From Verrucomicrobia bacterium Tous-C9LFEB (GTDB lineage: Bacteria > Verrucomicrobiota > Verrucomicrobiia > Methylacidiphilales > UBA1321), in contig NEUU01000009.1 in the NCBI GenBank assembly GCA_002304345.1, forward strand, positions 103,428-167,427: a DNA stretch of 64,000 nt, given 5' to 3'. The translations under genes were made by a program, and so were the position numbers. The notes below the pieces were generated by a model. It did no database searches, was not told where the DNA came from, and saw only the letters and a program-made list of their open reading frames with translations. Positions 8,301-16,827 of the stretch are shown here, one piece after another. The number at the start of each line of letters is the position of its first letter. Within the stretch, counting starts at the first letter, position 1.

Positions 8301-9779
8301 ATGACGAATGAAGAGCTGGTCGGCCAAAGATCGGCAGACGAAGGAACGACTGGTTTGTTATTGGAGTCCGAACCACGGAGTGAGATCCGTTCGGTCGCTG
8401 TTTATGGCCATAGCCATATTACGCCGAGCCCGCGCCATGCTCGCTATTTTGAAACGGTGGAAGGTCGAACCTATATCCCCATCGGGTTGAATCTTTGCTT
8501 TCCGCGTCATGTCGTGAAGCGCGAAGAGGGGCTGAACAAAATGTTTCGCTGGCTGGATCGACTGTCCGAGAATGGCGGAAATTTCGCGCGCATTTTCATG
8601 GGACACGCCTTCTTTGATATTGAGTCGGGTGACTTCGGGACATTCGATGAGGAAAAGGCGTCCCGACTCGATGCCGTGCTCGAGTACGCATGGCAGAGGG
8701 GCGTTCGCTTGAAGCTGACGATCGATCTGTTTCGTACGGTCGAGGAGGCTGAGCAGGCCGAGATTTTTCCCGGTGCTGTAAGTTTCTCAAAGCCCAATTT
8801 TCACACGTCCAATAATGGTCGTTTCGAAGACATGGATGACTATCTGTTGAGCCGCGAAGGCAGGGCGCACTTTTTGCGCAAGCTGGATTGGCTGGCAGAG
8901 CGGTATGGGGATCATCCGGGAATTTTTGGTTGGGATTTATGGAATGAAATGAACGCTGTCAGCAGCGTGCATTGGCAATCTTGGACGCGCGAAATGCTGG
9001 TGGAGCTCAAGAAGCGATTCCCCAGACATCTTGCGATGCAAACGCTGGGTAGCATGGATGGGGACGACTCGGTCAGGAATTACGAAACCATTATGCCGTT
9101 GGCCAGTAATGAGGCGTCCCAAGCGCATCGTTATCTGGATGCCGGGGCGCGCTACGCTATTTGTCATGGCCCTGTTGATGTCATGATGGCCGATGCCGTT
9201 GGGATCTTGCTACGCGTGGCGCCGGGTAAGCCTGCCATTCTGGCGGAAGGTGGTGCCGTGGAGCGGCAACATATCGGGCCGTGGCTTTTATATCCGTCGG
9301 ATACGGAGGGTATCGTTTTGCATGATGTACTCTTCGCGCCATTTTTTGCCGGAGCCGCTGGTTGCGGACAGGCATGGCATTGGCAGGAGTATGTCGATCC
9401 GAATCATTTGTGGGCACATTACGCTCGATTCGCCAAAGCTATTGAGGGGGTTGATCCAATCGAACAACGACTGACGCCCGAGTGTTGGGAAGCGAATGAT
9501 CTCCGCGTTTATGCCTTGGTCGGACGGACGCAATGTTTGGTCTGGTGCCGGGAGACTCATTCGGACTGGAGGACAGAACTGGTCGATCATATCCCGGCTG
9601 GAGTGGTGAAAGGCGCGAAGGTTACGCTTCCGTCACGGCTGGGGTCCAATTGGCAGGGGCGCTTTTATGATCCGTGGACGAATCGCCAGTCAGAACCACA
9701 GGCGATTGTCGATGGATGTGTGAATATTCCGGATTTCCGTCGCTCCATGGTTTTGCGGCTGGAACGGGTCGAGGAATAA
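8301..9779 (+). CDS. Cellulase-type (GH5-like, clan GH-A) glycoside hydrolase
   Basis: 492 residues with no signal peptide, so an intracellular enzyme is likely. The TIM-barrel signature is present: YIPIGLNLCFPRH (residues 58-70), NGGNFARIFMGHAFF, LDAVLEYAWQRGVRLKLTID, then FGWDLWNEMN with the expected acid/base E216, and PAILAEGGA with the likely nucleophile E316. A beta-sandwich tail follows (about 390-492). The closest general description is the cellulase superfamily (GH5 and relatives); the family and substrate cannot be fixed by reading. It starts a same-strand run with the GH39-like gene (15 bases on) and the MDR dehydrogenase. Confidence 0.75.
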   Translation: MTNEELVGQRSADEGTTGLLLESEPRSEIRSVAVYGHSHITPSPRHARYFETVEGRTYIPIGLNLCFPRHVVKREEGLNKMFRWLDRLSENGGNFARIFMGHAFFDIESGDFGTFDEEKASRLDAVLEYAWQRGVRLKLTIDLFRTVEEAEQAEIFPGAVSFSKPNFHTSNNGRFEDMDDYLLSREGRAHFLRKLDWLAERYGDHPGIFGWDLWNEMNAVSSVHWQSWTREMLVELKKRFPRHLAMQTLGSMDGDDSVRNYETIMPLASNEASQAHRYLDAGARYAICHGPVDVMMADAVGILLRVAPGKPAILAEGGAVERQHIGPWLLYPSDTEGIVLHDVLFAPFFAGAAGCGQAWHWQEYVDPNHLWAHYARFAKAIEGVDPIEQRLTPECWEANDLRVYALVGRTQCLVWCRETHSDWRTELVDHIPAGVVKGAKVTLPSRLGSNWQGRFYDPWTNRQSEPQAIVDGCVNIPDFRRSMVLRLERVEE

Positions 9780-9794
9780 TTTTAACAGGCGCTT

Positions 9795-11357
9795 ATGACA
9801 TCCCATCGCGGGGACCTTGCCCGTCTCGTTACTGTTTCGCGCGGACCTCTGCGCAAACCGTGGAAAAATTGTATCGCGGTGGGGCGTGCTTACGATCTGT
9901 TGCGCGACGATTTGCTCTCCCATCTGGACTGGCTTCAGAAGGAGGTGGGATTTCGTTCCTCCCGGTTTCATGCGGTTTTTCACGATGATGTGGGAATCGT
10001 CAAGAAGACGCGCGATGGACAGATTTATTACTGCTGGAATCAGCTCGATAAAATCTATGATGCCCTACTGGCGCGCGGATTACGTCCTTTTGTGGAGTTG
10101 AATCCGATGCCCGCAGCCTTGGCCTCGGGGCCGGCCCGAATCATGCATTACAACATGAATGTGTCGCCCCCGGCCAAGTGGGAAGCCTGGGGAGAGTTGG
10201 TGGAGGCTTTCGCTCGGCATCTGGTGGAGCGCTACGGCATCGAGGAGATTCGTCAATGGAACTTCGAGGTCTGGAATGAACCGAACCTTTCCGCATTTTG
10301 GAGCGGAACCAAAGAGGATTATTTTCGTTTGTACGAGACGGCGGCATGGGCGTTGAAGCGGGTCGATTCGACTTTGAAAATCGGTGGGCCGGCCTCATCG
10401 AAAGCGCATTGGTTGGGCGATTTGATCGCGTATTGTCATGCGAACCGCGTGCCACTCGATTTCATCTCCACGCATCTTTATCCTCAGGATGAGCAGGTCG
10501 AGGCGGGGCAGGGGAAATCGCCCTACGCACCGGGAGAATTCTTTCGCGAGATGTTCCTTGGTGTGCAAAAGCTGGTGCGCTCCTCGGCCATGCCCGATCT
10601 CCCCATTCATTGGACGGAATGGAATACGCAAAGCGCTGCCGACTCAGCAGGGATCACCTGGTTTGATAACGAGGCGTGCGACAATGCCTATGGTGGCGCT
10701 TTCGTGGCGCGGCAATGCTTGGAACTGGATGCCACGTGCGAGACCATGGCGTTCTGGGTGGCGAGCGATGTTTTTGAAGAGCATCCGATTCAACCCGCTC
10801 CTTTTTCAGCGACGTACGGAATCGTCACGATTGATGGAGTGCCCAAGGCGGCCGCGAATGCTTTCCGACTGCTGAATCGTTTGCGAGGCAATGTGGTCGC
10901 GGAAGTTTTCGATGCGCCTCTTGGATGTGGTGGTGCCGTCACGCAGGAAGGGGCGGTCACGCATGCGCTCTTTTATAATTGTCAGCCGCCTTCCGAGAAG
11001 AATCCGGGAGACTGGTTGACAACGTTTGCGCTGCCTGCTGTAGCGGGGGATCGGTTGATTACGCGTTTGTTCGTCGGACCCGAAGCTGGCAGCCCTTACG
11101 AATGGTGGTGCCGGATTGGCCGCCCCATGCATTTGTCGTCTGCGCAATTGGCCGCAATGAGGCAGATTGCAGAACCGAAAAGTGAGACATGGCTGGAGAA
11201 ATCGGGAGACGAGCCGTGTAGATTGGCTGTAGATCTGCCCGCGAATACCTTTGCGTATTTTGAAATTCGTCCGGCAGAACCCTCCGCCCCGCGCAAGAGC
11301 GAATGGGCGGATCTGAAATTAATCGAGGAGGAGCTCGGCGAATTGTCACGTGAGTAG
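9795..11357 (+). CDS. GH39-like glycoside hydrolase (beta-xylosidase family)
   Basis: 520 residues, near the usual GH39 length. Strong GH39 features are seen: DDLLSHLDWLQKEVGFRSSRFHAVFHDD (about 38-65), QWNFEVWNEPNLSAFWSG with acid/base E162, LDFISTHLYP (221-230) and IHWTEWNTQSAAD with nucleophile E275. GH39 enzymes are beta-xylosidases or alpha-L-iduronidases; the xylanase and arabinofuranosidase elsewhere in the window favour xylosidase. No signal peptide is evident, so it probably trims imported oligosaccharides. It lies 15 bases after the GH5-like gene and 102 bases before the dehydrogenase. Confidence 0.85.
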   Translation: MTSHRGDLARLVTVSRGPLRKPWKNCIAVGRAYDLLRDDLLSHLDWLQKEVGFRSSRFHAVFHDDVGIVKKTRDGQIYYCWNQLDKIYDALLARGLRPFVELNPMPAALASGPARIMHYNMNVSPPAKWEAWGELVEAFARHLVERYGIEEIRQWNFEVWNEPNLSAFWSGTKEDYFRLYETAAWALKRVDSTLKIGGPASSKAHWLGDLIAYCHANRVPLDFISTHLYPQDEQVEAGQGKSPYAPGEFFREMFLGVQKLVRSSAMPDLPIHWTEWNTQSAADSAGITWFDNEACDNAYGGAFVARQCLELDATCETMAFWVASDVFEEHPIQPAPFSATYGIVTIDGVPKAAANAFRLLNRLRGNVVAEVFDAPLGCGGAVTQEGAVTHALFYNCQPPSEKNPGDWLTTFALPAVAGDRLITRLFVGPEAGSPYEWWCRIGRPMHLSSAQLAAMRQIAEPKSETWLEKSGDEPCRLAVDLPANTFAYFEIRPAEPSAPRKSEWADLKLIEEELGELSRE

Positions 11358-11459
11358 TGCGGTTGCCGCTATTTTTTATCAAATACCACAGCCGAAAAAC
11401 ACCAATAATCGCTGTTTATTCGAATGGGATACAAGGTCGCAGTGTAGTCTAGTAGTGGC

Positions 11460-12467
11460 ATGTCATCGCCCCATTTTGCAGAGGCTTCGCGCCTCGTTTT
11501 CACCGGAAAACAACAAGTCTCGCTGGAATCGTTCGATTCCGGCGCTCTCGACAAGAACGAAGTGCTCGTCAAAACGCACCTCTCGTTGATGAGCACCGGC
11601 ACCGAAAATATCGTGTTCAACCGTCTCTTCGATCCCGGTACGCACTGGGATAATTGGGTGAAATACCCCTTTTATCCAGGCTATGCATCCGTTGGAGTTG
11701 TCGAGGCCATTGGAAGTGAAGTCACGACTTTAAAAGTAGGCGACCGCGTAGCGGCGAGATCCGGGCATCGCTCGCATTTCCGGAGTCAGGCGGCCGATTG
11801 CTTTCTGATCCCCGATGCTTTGAGCTTTGATGCTGCCGTATGGTTTCCCTTGGCCAAGATCGCTTTTCATGGTGCCTTGGTGGCGCATTATCAGCTCGGC
11901 GACAGCGTTCTGATTATCGGTGCGGGTCCGATTGGACAGATGTCGATTCGCTGGGCGCATGCCGCCGGGGCGGCTTCCGTCATTGTTGTGGATGCGGTGC
12001 CAAATCGCATGGCTCTGGCGAAATCGGGAGGAGCGACAGCGACGATCACCGAATCGATTCAAAAAGCGAGCGACGCAGTCAAGCAAGCGGGTAATGGCGA
12101 GTTGCCGCGCGTGGTGATCGATTCAACGGGAAATGCGGCGGTGTTTGAAGCGGCTTTGGGGCTTGCGGCGAAATTTGGAACGGTGGTTGTACTGGGTGAT
12201 ACGGGAACGCCGGGACAGCAGCGGTTGAGTCTGGATGTGATTACGCGCGGGCTGACGATTGTCGGGGCGCACGACTGTCATAACTCGGAGCAATGGAACA
12301 ATGCGACGATTGCGCGGCTGTTCTTTACGCTGGCGGCATCGGGACGGTTCGCGCTGGAGGGGATGAACACGCATCGGTTTAAGCCGAGCGATTGCGTTGA
12401 GGCATATACCGTGGCGAATCGTGACCGGGCGAGCACGATGGGCATTGTGTTTGACTGGGTCAACTAA
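11460..12467 (+). CDS. Medium-chain dehydrogenase (MDR), zinc-site-poor; paralog of 53779
   Basis: 335 residues. GroES-like N-terminal domain and Rossmann domain with VLIIGAGPIGQMSIRWAHAAGA near 155-175; an acidic residue at the end of the second strand (VVDAVPNRM) favours NAD(H). The usual catalytic zinc Cys in the N-terminal domain (replaced within LSLMSTGTEN) and the structural zinc four-Cys loop are both absent, as in BchC-like and other atypical MDR proteins. The paralog at 53779-54783 has the same features and nearly the same length. A role in oxidising or reducing a sugar or sugar alcohol released by the neighbouring hydrolases is inference. A strong terminator follows 23 bases after the stop. 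Confidence 0.8.
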   Translation: MSSPHFAEASRLVFTGKQQVSLESFDSGALDKNEVLVKTHLSLMSTGTENIVFNRLFDPGTHWDNWVKYPFYPGYASVGVVEAIGSEVTTLKVGDRVAARSGHRSHFRSQAADCFLIPDALSFDAAVWFPLAKIAFHGALVAHYQLGDSVLIIGAGPIGQMSIRWAHAAGAASVIVVDAVPNRMALAKSGGATATITESIQKASDAVKQAGNGELPRVVIDSTGNAAVFEAALGLAAKFGTVVVLGDTGTPGQQRLSLDVITRGLTIVGAHDCHNSEQWNNATIARLFFTLAASGRFALEGMNTHRFKPSDCVEAYTVANRDRASTMGIVFDWVN

Positions 12468-12490
12468 GAGAAAACGCTCACTAAGCGACA

Positions 12491-12528
12491 AAGCCGATTC
12501 CTGCCGAAGGCGGGGATCGGCTTTTTTT
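12491..12528 (+). terminator. Rho-independent terminator after the MDR dehydrogenase
   Basis: A 14-bp GC-rich stem (AGCCGAT paired with ATCGGCT, extended inward with two G-U pairs) closed by a GAA loop and followed by seven T residues. It ends the 8301-12467 transcript. Confidence 0.85.
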
Positions 12529-12633
12529 AATTTTTTCGCACACCTAAGAAATGTGTTGATAATGAAGGGGATAGCTATGCGATTGGTGAGTTCATGAAAA
12601 TCGAGTTATTGTGGGATATTCTCGGCGTTCACC

Positions 12634-13314
12634 ATGATCAGCGCCACCAGTAAATTGCAGGTTATTCACACGGAGCTTTGCGACAAGATCCTGCGCGGGG
12701 CATTTCAATGCGGGGATCGTCTCCCGACTACGGAAGAGTTGGCCAAGCAGTTTGACTGCAGCGTGGGAATGGCCAGCAAGGCGATTGCGATGTTGGTTCA
12801 CTCGGGGTTGGTGGAGCAGCGTCGTGGCTTGGGGACCCGGGTGTTGAAGAATGTAGAAGCGGAGACTGGTTCGTCTCTGGATTTGAATGCGTTTGTGTTC
12901 ATCTATCCCAGTGAAAAGCACGAGGGAATCTGGCGTACGGTCAAAGGCTTTCAGGATGCGGCGCAGGAGCAGGGGCGTCGGACCATTACGCTGACCACGG
13001 GCACGGATTATAAAAAGGAAGGCGAGTTGATCGGTCGTCTCAAGGAATTTGACGTCAAAGGGGCGGCGGTTTATTCGACGATTTCTCTTGTTCTGGCGTG
13101 TATCCATATACCGGGGATGAATCGCATCAAGATTGAGTATCGGCGCGGTGAGAACAAGGTGTCGATGTATGTGAACGATCAGAAGGTTCTCGGTGGCTTT
13201 AATCTGGAGAAGCGCGGGTTCATTCCTGATGCGGCCTATGCGGGTGTGACGGGGTATGGCCAGGTGGCCGATCAGCAAAGCGTGGATAACGTGGTGCTGA
13301 CGTTGCAGCCCTGA
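12634..13314 (+). CDS. Chimeric GntR-type regulator with a LamG-like C-terminal piece
   Basis: 226 residues. Residues 1-75 form a GntR-type winged helix (CGDRLPTTEELAKQFDCSVGMASKAI, EQRRGLGTRV). Residues 86-147 match, almost residue by residue, the start of the LacI-type sensor domain of the regulator at 58402 (KHEGIWRTVKGFQDAA against QHEGIRRTANGFQDAA; GRLKEFDVKGA against GRLSEFDVKGA). After about residue 150 (near base 13084) the similarity ends. The remaining 75 residues (NRIKIEYRRGENKVSMYVND, ADQQSVDNVVLTLQP) instead look like the end of a LamG/jelly-roll domain such as those at 60266 and 60983. The sensor domain is therefore truncated. It reads as a deletion fusion of two genes; DNA binding may survive, effector sensing should not. 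Confidence 0.75.
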   Translation: MISATSKLQVIHTELCDKILRGAFQCGDRLPTTEELAKQFDCSVGMASKAIAMLVHSGLVEQRRGLGTRVLKNVEAETGSSLDLNAFVFIYPSEKHEGIWRTVKGFQDAAQEQGRRTITLTTGTDYKKEGELIGRLKEFDVKGAAVYSTISLVLACIHIPGMNRIKIEYRRGENKVSMYVNDQKVLGGFNLEKRGFIPDAAYAGVTGYGQVADQQSVDNVVLTLQP

Positions 13315-13377
13315 ACGTCGCTATTTTCGTAGAGGCGACGTTGAGACTGGGGTAAAGGAGAACTTCCGTGAAGATTG

Positions 13378-13406
13378 ACACACCCCGGCGCAGCGCCGGG
13401 GTGTGT
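13378..13406. terminator. Strong hairpin between convergent genes
   Basis: A 13-bp perfect GC-rich stem (13378-13390 with 13394-13406) and CAG loop between the stops of the chimeric regulator and the minus-strand ADP-ribosylglycohydrolase-like gene. No T-run follows on either strand, although an A/T-rich stretch (13408-13420) abuts it. It may be a bidirectional terminator or a REP-type palindrome. Confidence 0.5.
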
Positions 13407-13431
13407 GCAAAAATTTAAAAGGCTATAGTCA

Positions 13432-15381
13432 TCACTCGTCCCATGGGAAGCGGGGGCGGAGGAGGTCGGTGACTCCGGCGTGGAGCCGCTTCTTGTCGCT
13501 GTAGAGGACGTGGCAGGCGAATGGCGGGCAGGTGTCGTCTGCGGCGAATTTCATGAGGACTTCGTTCCATCCGGCGCGAACGGGAAGTTCTCCATGCAGA
13601 CCGCCTTCGCCACTGCCCCAGGCAGCGGGACGCAGGGGACGGGTGGCTTTGGATTCGAGGATGACTTTTCCGTTGAGCCAGACTTTGGCGGGGACTCGGG
13701 AGCAGGTGTGCAGCCAGAGGTTTTGTTCCTGGTCGCTGTGGAGAAAGCTGCGGAGGTAGACGACGCCACTTTTAAAACCGGACAAGCAGCCGGTGACGTC
13801 ATTGCCATCAGAGAGGACGGCGCTCCATTCCGTGCCGCGCGCGTTCGGTTCGGTCAGGGAGCCGATGGCGGTTTCCGGTGCGAAGGGGTGATCAATAAGT
13901 TCTGCGGCCGTTTTTCCGTCCGCCGGGAAAAGTGTCGATTTGAGGTAGGTGGGGGCACCGATCAAAACGAGTGGCGACGGGGAGAGGACGGGGCGACGTT
14001 CGGGCTGGAGGTGGAAGTAAAGCGATTGGCTGTTGGCGAGGTGGGCGCGTTCGGGGGCGTGGACGGTGACAGTGCCGGTCCACGGCTGATGCGGGTGGAG
14101 GGTGAGGGGAATCGTGGCGGGAGTGGCGGTCCAGCCGACGGGCGTTTGAACGCGGAGTGTGGCGGGCATTGGCTCGGGGTGACGACTGTGGGCGGTGACG
14201 CGAATTTCTTTCGTTTCACCCGCCGCAATCTGGGGGGTGTCGAGGTAGTCGAGCGTGAGGTCGAGCCGATGGGTGAGCGGGAAGGTCAATACGGTGGGGG
14301 GCTGATTGACGGATTGCAGTGTGGCCGCGTCGGCATAGAGCGAGGCGAGATCGGTCGGCGCGGCACCGAAGCGGGCTTCGACGAGTTTCTGAATCCGGAT
14401 CACGCGATCGGTGAGTTCCGTGATGCTGCGCGGAGAGGGATTGGGCGGGAGGTAGAGATTCTTGACGCCATTGGGATCGCTCGTGGCGAGGGCGTCGCCC
14501 AGCGGGGCGGCCCAGCGTTCGGGCAGGGCCTTGGCTCCCATGATGATGCCGAGAAACGAGCCGAGGGTGGCGCCGGTGCAGTCGGTGTCGTAGCCGCAGT
14601 TGACCGCTTTGCAGAGGGCGTCGCCGAAGTCTTTTCCGTAGAGCCAGCCGATGACTTGGAAGGCGATGTTGGGCGGGGAGAATTGGGCGTTGATGTGGTA
14701 GCCGATTTCAATAACGCGGCGGCGCGCTTCGAGCCAATCGCCACCATCCGCGTGCGCGGCGAGGACGGCGCGTAGGCAACGCGCGGTGAGCGATTCCTTC
14801 GGGAGATAGGAGAGACCGATGTCAATGAGCGTGGGGACGTCGCTGACGGAGAATGCGGCGGCTTCAACGGTGACATTGAAGAGCGAGCCGTAGAGGCTTT
14901 CGCCTCCGGCGTGGTCCACAATGGAGTCGAGCAACGCATAGCGGGCGGCGAGCCGGGGTTGACCCGGTGCAATACAGGCCCATATCTCGGTACGGATGGG
15001 ACAGCCCATGCAGTCGCGGAAATAATTATTGTAGTATCCGGCCACGGGTGGGAGGAGACCGAACCGCAGATTGGTCATCATGAGGCCATACTCGTCGAAA
15101 TTGTAAGCGACGTGATCGAGCCAGTATTGGGCGAGATCGTGGGCGGTGAGATCGAGGCCGATTTCTTCGACAGCCTTGAGCCAGATGAGCTGGATTTCGA
15201 GATCGTCGTTGGGGATTCCACCTTCGCGAATCTCGGAGTAGTAGGAAGCGTTGAAGGGTTCCGCTTCGGAGTAGCATTTTTCCAGTGGCCCGCCCAAGGT
15301 GCCGCCGCAGTTCTTGCCCATCCAACAACCGAGGATTTTGTCGTAGAGGGTTTCCTGGTCAGGGAGAGCGATGGAATTCAT
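13432..15381 (-). CDS. ADP-ribosylglycohydrolase-family protein with beta-sandwich/galactose-binding-like C-terminus
   Basis: 649 residues. Residues 12-370 have the ADP-ribosylglycohydrolase fold: KILGCWMGKNCGGTLGGPLE, GGIPNDDLEIQLIWL (metal-site DD at 59-60), HAGGESLYGSLFNVTVEAAAF, and NCGYDTDCTGATLGSFLGIIMG with D265/D267 as the second metal site. The rest (about 380-649) is not part of that family: a beta-sandwich region (IRVTAHSRHPEPMPATLRV) then a galactose-binding-like segment (KVWLNGKVILES, VRAGWNEVLMKF). The family removes ADP-ribose from proteins or small molecules, but multidomain members in sugar-utilisation clusters have no known substrate. The gene is divergent from an AraC regulator. 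Confidence 0.8.
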   Translation of the reverse strand: MNSIALPDQETLYDKILGCWMGKNCGGTLGGPLEKCYSEAEPFNASYYSEIREGGIPNDDLEIQLIWLKAVEEIGLDLTAHDLAQYWLDHVAYNFDEYGLMMTNLRFGLLPPVAGYYNNYFRDCMGCPIRTEIWACIAPGQPRLAARYALLDSIVDHAGGESLYGSLFNVTVEAAAFSVSDVPTLIDIGLSYLPKESLTARCLRAVLAAHADGGDWLEARRRVIEIGYHINAQFSPPNIAFQVIGWLYGKDFGDALCKAVNCGYDTDCTGATLGSFLGIIMGAKALPERWAAPLGDALATSDPNGVKNLYLPPNPSPRSITELTDRVIRIQKLVEARFGAAPTDLASLYADAATLQSVNQPPTVLTFPLTHRLDLTLDYLDTPQIAAGETKEIRVTAHSRHPEPMPATLRVQTPVGWTATPATIPLTLHPHQPWTGTVTVHAPERAHLANSQSLYFHLQPERRPVLSPSPLVLIGAPTYLKSTLFPADGKTAAELIDHPFAPETAIGSLTEPNARGTEWSAVLSDGNDVTGCLSGFKSGVVYLRSFLHSDQEQNLWLHTCSRVPAKVWLNGKVILESKATRPLRPAAWGSGEGGLHGELPVRAGWNEVLMKFAADDTCPPFACHVLYSDKKRLHAGVTDLLRPRFPWDE

Positions 15382-15452
15382 GAGGAAGAGTCTGCCCCAA
15401 GCGGGAAAAGAAAGCTTGCATGGGGTGGTGGAATGACTTGAATATTTTGGCC

Positions 15453-16367
15453 ATGCCGAATCTTGTCCCCCGTTTTCGCATCAGTCAGGAACAGGTGCGG
15501 CTGGAGTCGAGCCGACCGGTACGGGTGCAGCCGGACATTCGGCAGGTGGATTATCCGCCGCATGATCATGAGTTCGCGGAACTCAGCATCGTCTGGTCGG
15601 GCCGGGGCTGGCATCGGACGCGGGAGGGATTGCGGCCGTTGCAGGCGGGATCGATGATCGTGATGATGCCGGGGCAGGTGCATGCGTTCGAGAAGACGCG
15701 CGGCCTGATTTCGACCAATGTGTATTATCTGAGCGAGTGGCTGCTGGGTGATTTGCGCGCGTATGCGGATGGGGGCCGGTTGTTGCCGCTCTTTCTTTTC
15801 CAGAGTTTGTTCAAGCGCCCGGCGTGGCAGGAGGTGCCGTTGTTCCAGTTGAGCCCGGAGGATCAGGAGGCGTCGCGTCGGGATCTGGCGGATCTGCAGC
15901 GGGAGTTGAGTTTGCCAGAACCGTCGGCGTTTTATTTGCGGACGACTTTTTTGCGCTTTCTGTATCGCAGCGCACGAGCGTTTGGGACGAGCGGTCGCGT
16001 GGCCGATTGGGCGGTGCCAGCGGAAGTGCAGCGGTTGCTGGACGAGGTGGAGGTGGCATTGGCGGAGCGCCGGGCGTTGTCGATGGAGCAGGCAGTACGT
16101 CGCGCGGGTTTGTCGCGGCGTCACGCGTCGCGGAAATTCAAAGAACACATTGGGATGAGCCTGGCGCGTTACTATCAGCGGCGTCGCATTCATGTGGCCT
16201 GTGCATTGTTGCTGGACCCGACGCGTTCGGTGACGAGCGTGGCGTATGAACTCGGCTTCGCGGACGGAGCTCATTTCACGCGCTCTTTTCATGCGGAGAT
16301 GGGGGTGTCGCCGAGAGGCTATCAGCAGACTTACCGGACGGCTGAGGAAGATAAAAGACGTGATTGA
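15453..16367 (+). CDS. AraC-family transcriptional regulator with cupin sensor
   Basis: 304 residues from the ATG at 15453; an upstream in-frame ATG at 15420 would add 11 residues with no family support. The N-terminal cupin is clear: YPPHDHEFAELSIVWSGRGWHR, then GSMIVMMPGQVHAFE, the arabinose-binding-like fold of AraC proteins. C-terminal double HTH: MEQAVRRAGLSRRHASRKFKE and RSVTSVAYELGFADGAHFTRSF, ending in GVSPRGYQQTYR. It is divergent from the ADP-ribosylglycohydrolase-like gene with a short gap (15382-15452), the natural place for its operator. The DGC-domain gene follows 28 bases downstream and may be co-transcribed. Confidence 0.9.
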   Translation: MPNLVPRFRISQEQVRLESSRPVRVQPDIRQVDYPPHDHEFAELSIVWSGRGWHRTREGLRPLQAGSMIVMMPGQVHAFEKTRGLISTNVYYLSEWLLGDLRAYADGGRLLPLFLFQSLFKRPAWQEVPLFQLSPEDQEASRRDLADLQRELSLPEPSAFYLRTTFLRFLYRSARAFGTSGRVADWAVPAEVQRLLDEVEVALAERRALSMEQAVRRAGLSRRHASRKFKEHIGMSLARYYQRRRIHVACALLLDPTRSVTSVAYELGFADGAHFTRSFHAEMGVSPRGYQQTYRTAEEDKRRD

Positions 16368-16395
16368 CGCGGTGAAATCTGGGAGAGTGGCGGGC

Positions 16396-16767
16396 ATGAC
16401 AACGAATTCCTTCCTTCCTGCGAACAAGACCTTGATCTTTGCCTGTTCGGGCGGTTCGGATGTCGGGGGTGTCACGGACCGGGTGGCGCGACGACTCACC
16501 CGCGAAGGCGCGGGGAAGATGTATTGCATCGCGGGAATCGGTGCGCGGACGGAAAGCTTTCTGCAAAACACGCGTCAAGCGGAACGGATTTTGGTTTTGG
16601 ATGGCTGTCCGCAGCGGTGTGCGCGCAAAACATTGGAGCAGGCGGGACTGACCGTGACGCAGGCCCTGGAACTCTCTTCTCTGGGTTTCATGAAAGGGCA
16701 GACTCCCGAAGCCGAGCCGGTGATTGAGCATGTCGCCGCGAAGGCCCGGGCGGCTCTGGCATCGTAG
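16396..16767 (+). CDS. DGC-domain putative zinc-binding protein
   Basis: 123 residues from the ATG at 16396, preceded by GGGAG. A reading frame open further upstream overlaps the AraC gene and is not needed. The motif ACSGGSDVGGVTDRVARR at the start and VLDGCPQRCARKTLEQAG in the middle identify the DGC family, named for the conserved Asp-Gly-Cys and thought to bind zinc through conserved cysteines. No enzymatic role is established for the family. It sits between an AraC regulator and a hydroxyacid dehydrogenase on the same strand, without an obvious functional link to either. Confidence 0.8.
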   Translation: MTTNSFLPANKTLIFACSGGSDVGGVTDRVARRLTREGAGKMYCIAGIGARTESFLQNTRQAERILVLDGCPQRCARKTLEQAGLTVTQALELSSLGFMKGQTPEAEPVIEHVAAKARAALAS

Positions 16768-16827
16768 GGGCGAAGGCAAAAACAAGACTCGTCAAAAAGT
16801 ATCCCTCTTCCTAGAGTCGGGGCTGCT

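Noticed and set aside
13480..14775. 431-codon plus-strand frame opposite the ADP-ribosylglycohydrolase-like gene
   Set aside because: Gly/Glu/Val-rich shadow without domains; the minus-strand protein has intact motifs.
15378..16571. 397-codon minus-strand frame opposite the AraC gene
   Set aside because: Arg/Pro/His/Gln-rich shadow; the AraC cupin and HTH motifs are unambiguous on the other strand.
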